Shown here: positions 1 through 6,237 of the stretch, piece by piece
Layout: each line of letters begins with the position of its first letter
Position numbering within the stretch: the first letter of the stretch is position 1
Notes under the pieces: model-generated
Told to the model about the DNA's origin: nothing
Seen by the model: only the letters and a program-made list of their open reading frames with translations
The model's database searches: none
Program-made: the position numbers and the translations under genes
Source of the DNA: Oscillospiraceae bacterium
GTDB taxonomy: Bacteria; Bacillota_A; Clostridia; Oscillospirales; Oscillospiraceae
Assembly (NCBI GenBank): GCA_017455225.1
Contig: JAFTBL010000146.1
Location: forward strand, 1-6,237
DNA: 6,237 nucleotides
Direction: 5' to 3'

Positions 1-1578
<1,578 letters not shown>

Positions 1579-1582
1579 CACA

Positions 1583-1589
1583 CGCTCCT
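1583..1589 (-). promoter_or_regulatory. Ribosome binding site of uvrB overlapping the radC stop
   Basis: Read on the minus strand the junction is TGAGGAGCGTGTGATG: the GAGGAG Shine-Dalgarno shares bases with the TGA stop of radC and sits 6 bases before the uvrB ATG. This arrangement suggests that ribosomes finishing radC help initiate uvrB (translational coupling); the coupling is inferred, the overlap is seen. Confidence 0.8.
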
Positions 1590-2263
1590 CATTTCAGCAA
1601 ATATCCGCTTTGTGCCATGGACACGTAGTCCCCATCCGCCACGATGATGTGATCCAGCAATCGCACACCCATGGTGTTCAGCATCTGACCCAGAAGCCGG
1701 GTCATCTGCAGATCCTCGCCGGAGGGCAGCGCCATGCCGCTGGGGTGGTTGTGGGCCAGAAACACGCCGTCGCAGTTGGTATGCACCACGCGCTCCACCA
1801 CCTGTCTCACGCTGACCTGCGTCATGTTGCCGCTGCCCTGTGACAGCAGGTGGCAGCCCTGCACCTTGCCCTTGGCGTCCACGCACAAAAGGTAGAACAT
1901 CTCCTGCCGCTTCCGGCACAGCAGCTTCAGAAAATAATCCCCCACGTCCTCCACGCAGTTCACGATCTCCTCCGGCAGCTCCGGCTCGTCCAGCCGTTGC
2001 CTCACCGCCTCGAACAGCGTCAGCAGCGCGGCGGAATTGGGGCCCAGCCCCTTGACCGCGGCAAGCTCCTCCCGGTCGGCCGTCAGCACGTTCTCCAGCG
2101 AGCCGAATCGGCCGATCAGCGCGTGGGCCAGCTCATTGGTATCCCGCCGCGGGATGGCGTAGTAGAGGATCAGCTCCAGCACCTCGTGGTCGGCGAAGCC
2201 GGAAAGTCCTCTCTTTTCAAATAGTGCGCGCCGTCTGGCGCGGTGCCCGTCGTGTACGCCCAC
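1589..2263 (-). CDS. radC: RadC family JAMM/MPN-domain protein
   Basis: A 224-residue protein of the RadC (UPF0758) family. It has an N-terminal part with the family pattern [17 protein letters not shown] and [20 protein letters not shown], a helix-hairpin-helix-like stretch [15 protein letters not shown] (about residues 67-81), and a C-terminal MPN/JAMM metal-binding core with H-N-H-P-S-G at 171-176 followed by S181 and D184, matching HxHx7SxxD. The family was named for a radiation phenotype later attributed to another gene; its cellular role is uncertain, though RadC-like proteins are often encoded on mobile elements. I choose GTG at 2263-2261 as the start: it has GGGAGGA about 9 bases upstream and gives VGVHDGHR, close to the usual RadC beginning. 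The in-frame ATGs at 2317 and 2305 add 18 or 14 unrelated residues and lie at or upstream of the predicted transcription start. The glutamate often seen before the MPN core (R-E-V) is Q154 here, with E157 nearby. It is the first gene of a radC-uvrB unit. Confidence 0.93.
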   Translation of the reverse strand: MGVHDGHRARRRALFEKRGLSGFADHEVLELILYYAIPRRDTNELAHALIGRFGSLENVLTADREELAAVKGLGPNSAALLTLFEAVRQRLDEPELPEEIVNCVEDVGDYFLKLLCRKRQEMFYLLCVDAKGKVQGCHLLSQGSGNMTQVSVRQVVERVVHTNCDGVFLAHNHPSGMALPSGEDLQMTRLLGQMLNTMGVRLLDHIIVADGDYVSMAQSGYLLK

Positions 2264-2271
2264 GTCTGCGT

Positions 2272-2279
2272 TTCCTCCC
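2272..2279 (-). promoter_or_regulatory. Ribosome binding site deciding the radC GTG start
   Basis: On the minus strand AGGGAGGA precedes GTG (2263-2261) by about 9 bases. No comparable site stands before the upstream in-frame ATGs at 2317 or 2305, so this site supports the shorter 224-residue protein. Confidence 0.75.
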
Positions 2280-2301
2280 TGCAAAATGTGCAATACTGCA
2301 A

Positions 2302-2336
2302 GCATAAATTGTACCATATATAAGGCCGCACCACAA
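2302..2336 (-). promoter_or_regulatory. Candidate sigma-A promoter of radC-uvrB with extended -10
   Basis: On the minus strand a -10 box TACAAT (2313-2308; 5 of 6 to TATAAT) is preceded by TGG, giving the extended -10 pattern TGnTACAAT. At 17 bases upstream lies TTGTGG (2336-2331), a weak -35 matching TTGACA at 3 of 6; the extended -10 would compensate. The predicted start of transcription is near 2301, giving a leader of roughly 38 bases before the GTG of radC. This is a motif call by eye, without experimental support. Confidence 0.6.
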
Positions 2337-2388
2337 GCAAAATCTTTCTCTCAAAATCCAAAGCTCCGCGTCGGCAAAACGCTTGTAC

Positions 2389-2417
2389 TTGCCAGAACGG
2401 AAAAAATATTATAAAAT
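2389..2417 (+). promoter_or_regulatory. Candidate sigma-A promoter of the parE operon
   Basis: TTGCCA (2389-2394; 5 of 6 to TTGACA) and TAAAAT (2412-2417; 5 of 6 to TATAAT) are 17 bases apart, the optimal spacing, with an A-tract in the spacer. Transcription would begin near 2424, leaving a leader of about 54 bases. A second overlapping pair, TTGTAC (2383-2388) and TATTAT (2407-2412) at 18 bases, is also possible. Both are read by eye from the consensus. Confidence 0.65.
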
Positions 2418-2435
2418 ATACAGGATTATGGAAAT

Positions 2436-2473
2436 ACGCCTGCCGCAGTCGGCGGGCGGAAGGGATCAGGCGT
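2436..2473 (+). promoter_or_regulatory. Structured parE leader: two mutually exclusive stems around the ribosome site
   Basis: Stem A pairs CGCCTGCCG (2437-2445) with CGGCGGGCG (2450-2458), nine pairs including one G-U, with a CAGT loop. Stem B pairs ACGCCTG (2436-2442) with CAGGCGT (2467-2473), seven perfect pairs. Both use 2437-2442, so they cannot coexist. The likely Shine-Dalgarno GGAAGGG (2458-2464) begins at the foot of stem A and would be inside the loop of stem B. The pairing is seen in the sequence; a regulatory role is inference. Confidence 0.55.
2458..2464 (+). promoter_or_regulatory. Probable parE ribosome binding site with long spacing
   Basis: GGAAGGG lies 13 bases before the ATG at 2478, longer than usual. 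A closer but weak alternative is the AGG at 2468-2470, 7 bases from the ATG. The site abuts the strong leader hairpin, so its accessibility may depend on folding. Confidence 0.5.
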
Positions 2474-2477
2474 TGAT

Positions 2478-4466
2478 ATGGCCAGAAAAAATACCTACGA
2501 CAACGAAAGCATCTCCAGTCTGAAGGGCGCGGACCGGGTGCGCAAGCGCCCGGCGGTGATCTTCGGCTCCGACGGGCTGGACGGCTGTGAGCACGCGGTG
2601 TTCGAGATCCTCTCCAACTCCATCGACGAAGCTCGCGGCGGCTATGGCAAGCTCATCACCGTGACCCGGTATCTGGATCATTCCATTCAGGTGGAGGATC
2701 AGGGCCGCGGCTGCCCCGTGGACTGGAACGAGAAGGAGGGCCGGTACAACTGGGAGCTGGTGTTCTGCGAGCTGTATGCCGGCGGCAAGTACGACAATGA
2801 GAGCAGTGAGAACTACGAGTTTTCACTGGGCTTGAACGGTCTCGGCTCCTGCGCCACCCAGTACTCCTCCCGCTACATGGACGTGACCGTGTGGCGCGAG
2901 GGCATGGAGTACCGCCTGCATTTCGAGCGGGGCGAGATCGTGGGCCAGCTGGAAAAGAGCGAGCTGACCGGCGGCAAAAAGCGCACCGGCACCACCATCC
3001 GCTGGCTTCCGGATCTGGAGGTGTTCACCGATATCGACATCCCGGTGGAGTATTTCCGGGACGTGATGAAGCACCAGGCCGTGGTAAACGCCGGTGTGGT
3101 GTTCCGTCTGCGCAGCGAGACCGCCCCCGGCAAATTCGAGTCCGAGGACTTTCTCTACGAAAACGGCCTGCAGGACTACATCACAGAGCTGGTGGGCGAT
3201 CAGGCGCTGACCGAGCCGGTGTTCTGGGAGGCGGAGCGCCGCTGCCGGGACCGGGCGGATCAGCCGGACTATAAGGTGCGCCTGAGCGTGGCGCTGTGCT
3301 TTTCCAACCGCGTGGCGCTGTGCGAGCACTATCACAACTCCAGCTTCCTGCGGGAGGGCGGCGCGCCGGAGAAGGCCACCCGTCTTGCCCTCACCGCCGC
3401 CATCGACAAATATCTCAAGGACAACGGCAAGTACCAGAAAAATGAGGCGAAGATCACCTACGCCGACGTGCAGGACTGTCTGGTGCTGATCTCCAACAAC
3501 TTCTCCACCCGGGCCAGCTACGCCAACCAGACCAAGTACGCCATCACCAACAAGGGCATACAGGACGCCATGGCGGATTTCCTGCGCAGCCGTCTGGAGG
3601 TCTATTTCATCGAAAACCGCGACGCGGCGGAGAAGATCGCCGCTCAGGTGCTCATCAACAAGCGCAGCCGCGAAACCGCGGAGCGCACCCGGGTCAACGA
3701 AAAGAAAAAGCTGACCGAGAAGATCGACATCGCCAACCGGGTGGCCAAGTTTGTGGACTGCCGCACCAAGGACGTGGACCGGCGGGAGATCTACATCGTG
3801 GAGGGCGACAGCGCGCTGGGCGCCTGCAAACAGAGCCGGGACGCGGAGTTTCAGGGTCTGATGCCCGTCCGGGGCAAGATCCTCAACTGCCTGAAGGCGG
3901 ACTACACCCGCATCTTCAAAAGCGAGATCATCACCGACCTCATCAAGGTGCTGGGCTGCGGCGTGGAGGTGCAGGGGAAGACGGTGAAGGAGCTGAACCG
4001 CTTCGACCTGCGCAACCTGCGCTGGAACAAGGTGATCATCTGCACCGACGGCGACGTGGACGGCTTCCAGATCCGCACGCTGATTTTGACCATGCTCTAC
4101 CGCCTGTGCCCCACGCTGATCCGGGAGGGCTACGTCTACATCGCAGAAACGCCCCTTTTCGAGATCACGTATAAGGAAAAAACGTGGTTCGCCTACTCCG
4201 AAAAGGAGAAGGCGGACGTGCTGCGGGAGCTGGAGGGCAAAAAGGTCGCCGTCCAGCGCAGCAAGGGGCTGGGCGAGAACGACCCGGAGATGATGTGGAT
4301 GACCACCATGAACCCCGCCACCCGGCGGCTCATCAAGGTGCTGCCGGACGACGTGGAGGAGATGGAGCGTGTCTTCGACCTGCTGCTGGGCGACAATCTG
4401 GCCGGCCGCAAGGACTATATCGCCGAAAACGGCTATAAATACATGGACATGATCGACGTGAGCTGA
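2478..4466 (+). CDS. parE: Type IIA DNA topoisomerase B subunit (ParE/GyrB-like)
   Basis: A 662-residue ATPase and Toprim subunit of topoisomerase IV or a gyrase-like enzyme, the usual length for ParE/GyrB without the enterobacterial insertion. GHKL ATPase: E43 and N47 in EILSNSIDEA, DQGRG (74-78), the lid GLNGLGS (118-124), GTTIRWLPD (171-179). Transducer: QTK with K353, equivalent to the gamma-phosphate-contacting lysine. Toprim: E442 in VEGDSA (441-446), PVRGKILN (463-470), D524/D526/D528 in TDGDVDG, and RSKGLGE (594-600) with METAL-site acidic residues all kept. It differs from textbook GyrB in EGDSALGACKQSRD, DGDVD for DADVD and RSKGLGE for RYKGLGE. These differences suit the divergent second topoisomerase IIA pair of clostridia. 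The ATG start gives the family N-terminus SISSLKGADRVRKRP. First gene of a probable three-gene operon ending in the partner A subunit. ParE versus a GyrB label cannot be settled from sequence alone. Confidence 0.93.
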   Translation: MARKNTYDNESISSLKGADRVRKRPAVIFGSDGLDGCEHAVFEILSNSIDEARGGYGKLITVTRYLDHSIQVEDQGRGCPVDWNEKEGRYNWELVFCELYAGGKYDNESSENYEFSLGLNGLGSCATQYSSRYMDVTVWREGMEYRLHFERGEIVGQLEKSELTGGKKRTGTTIRWLPDLEVFTDIDIPVEYFRDVMKHQAVVNAGVVFRLRSETAPGKFESEDFLYENGLQDYITELVGDQALTEPVFWEAERRCRDRADQPDYKVRLSVALCFSNRVALCEHYHNSSFLREGGAPEKATRLALTAAIDKYLKDNGKYQKNEAKITYADVQDCLVLISNNFSTRASYANQTKYAITNKGIQDAMADFLRSRLEVYFIENRDAAEKIAAQVLINKRSRETAERTRVNEKKKLTEKIDIANRVAKFVDCRTKDVDRREIYIVEGDSALGACKQSRDAEFQGLMPVRGKILNCLKADYTRIFKSEIITDLIKVLGCGVEVQGKTVKELNRFDLRNLRWNKVIICTDGDVDGFQIRTLILTMLYRLCPTLIREGYVYIAETPLFEITYKEKTWFAYSEKEKADVLRELEGKKVAVQRSKGLGENDPEMMWMTTMNPATRRLIKVLPDDVEEMERVFDLLLGDNLAGRKDYIAENGYKYMDMIDVS

Positions 4467-4476
4467 GCGTGCCGTG

Positions 4477-4932
4477 ATGTATGAGATCTTATCCCTGCGG
4501 GATCACCCGGACATGCGGGATCGGGCGGCCTGCTGGTTTCATGAAAAATGGAGCGTCCCGCTGTCGGCCTACCGGGAAAGCATGGCCGAGTGCCTCCGGA
4601 CGGAATCGCCCGTGCCCCGGTGGTATCTGGCGGTGGAGGGCGGCCGGATCATCGGCGGCCTGGGCGTGATCGAAAACGACTTCCACAACAGGAAGGATCT
4701 TTCCCCCAACGTTTGCGCCGTTTATACGGAGCCGGACTGCCGCGGCCGGGGCGTGGCCGGCGCCCTGCTGCGCCGCGTCTGCGCCGATATGAAGGCTCTG
4801 GGCATTGACACCCTGTATCTGGTGACGGATCACACCTCCTTCTACGAGCGTTACGGCTGGTCGTTCCTGTGCTCTGTATACAGCGACGGCGAAACGGAGC
4901 CCAGCCGCCTGTACGTTCACCGCGCAGAATAA
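4477..4932 (+). CDS. GNAT family N-acetyltransferase, substrate unknown
   Basis: A 151-residue single-domain GNAT protein expected to transfer an acetyl group from acetyl-CoA to an amine. Seen: strands YLAVEGGRIIGGLGVIENDF (about 50-69) of the core sheet, NVCAVYTEPDCRGRGVAGALL (79-98) with the acetyl-CoA pyrophosphate loop R89-G-R-G-V-A94, the following helix VCADMKALGI, then LYLVTDHTSFYERYGW (113-128) with the C-terminal FYE-x-YGW motif and Y123 as candidate general acid. No signal peptide or membrane segment. ATG at 4477 is preferred; a GTG just before it at 4474 would add one residue. No clear ribosome site precedes it, and it starts 10 bases after the parE stop, so translational coupling is likely. 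parC follows after 36 bases. Its G/C-rich third positions match the neighbours, so there is no sign of recent transfer. The substrate (small molecule, antibiotic or protein) cannot be read from sequence. Confidence 0.9.
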   Translation: MYEILSLRDHPDMRDRAACWFHEKWSVPLSAYRESMAECLRTESPVPRWYLAVEGGRIIGGLGVIENDFHNRKDLSPNVCAVYTEPDCRGRGVAGALLRRVCADMKALGIDTLYLVTDHTSFYERYGWSFLCSVYSDGETEPSRLYVHRAE

Positions 4933-4952
4933 CTCCCGCTCAATTCACCAAG

Positions 4953-4958
4953 AAAGGA
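4953..4958 (+). promoter_or_regulatory. Ribosome binding site of parC
   Basis: AAAGGA stands 10 bases before the ATG at 4969, inside the 36-base gap after the acetyltransferase stop. The gap contains no promoter-like pair and no terminator-like hairpin, which favours readthrough from parE. Confidence 0.7.
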
Positions 4959-4968
4959 CGCCGTTCCT

Positions 4969-6237
4969 ATGGCAAAGAAAAAACAAGACGACAAGCCGGT
5001 GCGCCACGTGGACAATCCCAACGTGATGGGACTGCGGGGCGCCGTGGTGGATCAGGTGATCACCGAAACGCTGGACAGCAACTTCATGCCCTACGCCATG
5101 AGTGTGATCGTCAGCCGCGCCATCCCGGAGATTGACGGGTTCAAGCCCTCCCACCGCAAGCTCCTGTATACCATGTACAAGATGGGCCTGCTGACCGGTG
5201 CGCGCACGAAATCCGCCAACATCGTGGGTCAGACCATGCGCTTGAACCCCCACGGCGACGCCGCCATTTACGACACCATGGTTCGTCTTTCACGGGGGCA
5301 CGAGGCGCTGCTGCTGCCCTTTGTGGACAGCAAGGGCAACTTCGGCAAGGTCTACTCCCGCGACATGGCCTACGCCGCCAGCCGCTACACCGAGGCAAAG
5401 CTGGCGCCGGTGTGCGCCGAGCTGTTCCGGGATCTGGACAGCGACGCCGTGGACTTCATGCCCAACTACGACAACTCCACCACCGAGCCCACGCTGCTGC
5501 CCACCACCTTCCCCAACGTGCTGGTAAGCGCCAATCTGGGCATTGCCGTGGGCATGGCCAGCCAGATCTGCGGCTTCAATCTCGGTGAGGTGTGCGACAC
5601 CACCGTGGCGCTGCTGAAAAATCCGCAGCACGACGTATCTACCACGCTGCTGGCGCCGGATTTCCCCACCGGCGGGCAGCTGCTGCTGAACGAGGCGGAG
5701 CTGCGGCAGATCTATGAGACCGGCCGGGGCGGCGTGCGCCTGCGGGCCAAGTACCGCTACGACAAGAAGGAAAATCTGATCGAGATCTACGAGATCCCCT
5801 ACTCCACCTCCATCGAGGCCATCATCGACAAGGTGGCGGAGCTGGTGAAGGCCGGCAAGCTGCGGGAGCTGGGCGATTTCCGGGACGAGAGCGACCTGAG
5901 CGGACTGAAGCTGACCATCGACCTCAAGCGGGGCACCGACCCGGACAAGCTGATGACCAAGCTATTCAAGCTCACCCCGCTGGAGGATACCTACAGCTGC
6001 AATTTCAACATCCTCATCGCCGGCATGCCCAAGGTGATGGGCGTGCGGGAGATCCTGGACGAGTGGATCGCCTGGCGCACCGAGTGCGTGCGGCGGCGGA
6101 TCTACTACGTGCTGCAAAAGCGGAAGGAAAAGCTGCATCTGCTGCAGGGTCTCAAGCGGATCCTGCTGGACATCGACAAGGCCATCGCCATCATCCGGGA
6201 GACGGAGGAGGAGGCGGAGGTCATCCCCAACCTGATG
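4969..6237 (+). CDS. parC: Type IIA DNA topoisomerase A subunit (ParC/GyrA-like, partial)
   Basis: The first 423 residues of the DNA-cleaving subunit; the gene continues past the window, and complete homologues are usually about 700-870 residues. A basic tail MAKKKQDDKPVRH makes the N-terminus about 17 residues longer than E. coli GyrA. Winged-helix cleavage domain: R50 in VSRAIP (GyrA R32), KPSHRK (59-64), NPHGDAAIYD (93-102), catalytic R139-Y140 in AASRYTE, and I192 in GIAVGMAS (DNA-bending isoleucine I174). The tower domain follows, with FPTGGQLL and LKLTIDLKRGTDPDKL, then the start of the long coiled coil carrying LLDIDKAIAIIRETEEEAE. Against E. coli GyrA, H78 is N93, R47 is K64 and S83 is A98, while H80 (H95), D82 (D97) and D87 (D102) are kept. 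It should pair with the parE product in an A2B2 enzyme. Whether a GyrA-type wrapping C-terminal domain exists cannot be seen, so parC rather than gyrA is a judgement. Confidence 0.92.
   Translation, partial: MAKKKQDDKPVRHVDNPNVMGLRGAVVDQVITETLDSNFMPYAMSVIVSRAIPEIDGFKPSHRKLLYTMYKMGLLTGARTKSANIVGQTMRLNPHGDAAIYDTMVRLSRGHEALLLPFVDSKGNFGKVYSRDMAYAASRYTEAKLAPVCAELFRDLDSDAVDFMPNYDNSTTEPTLLPTTFPNVLVSANLGIAVGMASQICGFNLGEVCDTTVALLKNPQHDVSTTLLAPDFPTGGQLLLNEAELRQIYETGRGGVRLRAKYRYDKKENLIEIYEIPYSTSIEAIIDKVAELVKAGKLRELGDFRDESDLSGLKLTIDLKRGTDPDKLMTKLFKLTPLEDTYSCNFNILIAGMPKVMGVREILDEWIAWRTECVRRRIYYVLQKRKEKLHLLQGLKRILLDIDKAIAIIRETEEEAEVIPNLM

Larger units (their letters stand above)
2264..2477. other. Divergent AT-rich intergenic region between radC and parE
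   Basis: These 214 bases separate the leftward repair genes from the rightward topoisomerase genes and are clearly AT-richer than the flanking coding DNA, especially 2281-2360 and 2401-2430. They hold a candidate promoter for each direction with start sites about 120 bases apart, ribosome sites for both first genes, and a hairpin-rich parE leader. I see no tRNA, small RNA with a terminator, riboswitch or further gene here. Confidence 0.85.

Noticed and set aside
2437..2458. The leader hairpin read as an intrinsic terminator
   Set aside because: The strong GC stem is followed by GAAGGGATC rather than a run of T on the plus strand. On the minus strand it is followed by ATTTCC, too short a T run, and no gene ends there.
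2264..2477. LexA (SOS) box controlling radC-uvrB
   Set aside because: uvrB is often in the SOS regulon, so I looked for GAAC-N4-GTTC type palindromes. Only a lone GAAC at about 2395 is present, with no matching half.
2428..2523. A 31-codon upstream frame starting at the ATG 50 bases before parE and overlapping its start
   Set aside because: The ATG would be only about 4 bases from the predicted transcription start, has no ribosome site, and the frame reads through the hairpin bases with no recognisable peptide.
2823..3335. A 170-codon minus-strand frame inside parE, and similar shadows opposite parC and the acetyltransferase
   Set aside because: They overlap genes with clear catalytic motifs, lack ribosome sites, and have the low-complexity composition of antisense GC-rich codons.
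4474..4932. The acetyltransferase as a fluoroquinolone- or aminoglycoside-modifying resistance enzyme
   Set aside because: Only generic GNAT motifs are visible. Nearness to topoisomerase genes is not evidence of drug modification, and it lacks recognisable AAC family signatures.

Overview
The window looks like chromosomal housekeeping DNA from a GC-rich, anaerobic Gram-positive of class Clostridia, most likely the Oscillospiraceae/Ruminococcaceae lineage of gut bacteria. This is inferred from strong G/C third-position bias, good Shine-Dalgarno sites, an unusual topoisomerase IIA pair whose sequence style (for example GFKPSHRKLLYTMYKMGLL and VGQTMRLNPHGD in the A subunit) I associate with that group, and a RadC of the clostridial type. 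No database search was possible.

Layout: the left third (1-2263) is read leftwards and holds a DNA-repair pair, radC then uvrB, separated by 10 bases. uvrB runs off the left edge, so its last roughly 130 residues are missing. An AT-rich divergent intergenic region (2264-2477) carries a good candidate promoter for each direction and a structured leader in front of the right-hand genes. The right two thirds (2478-6237) is read rightwards and holds three closely spaced genes: a ParE/GyrB-like ATPase/Toprim subunit (complete), a small GNAT acetyltransferase (complete), and a ParC/GyrA-like DNA-cleaving subunit (423 residues visible, cut by the right edge). Spacings are 10 and 36 bases with no terminator-like hairpin between them, so they are probably one operon.

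How the genes work together: the two topoisomerase subunits should form an A2B2 type IIA enzyme that passes one duplex through another (decatenation/supercoil control). UvrB is the damage-verification helicase of nucleotide excision repair; RadC is a JAMM/MPN-fold protein whose role in the cell is unsettled. The acetyltransferase has no evident link to DNA topology and its position between the two subunit genes is the oddest point of gene order.

I see no mobile element, CRISPR array, RNA gene, or convincing new biological system. The best leads are the mutually exclusive stems in the parE leader, the acetyltransferase lodged within the topoisomerase operon, and several substitutions at normally conserved positions in the ParC-like active site and quinolone-binding region.
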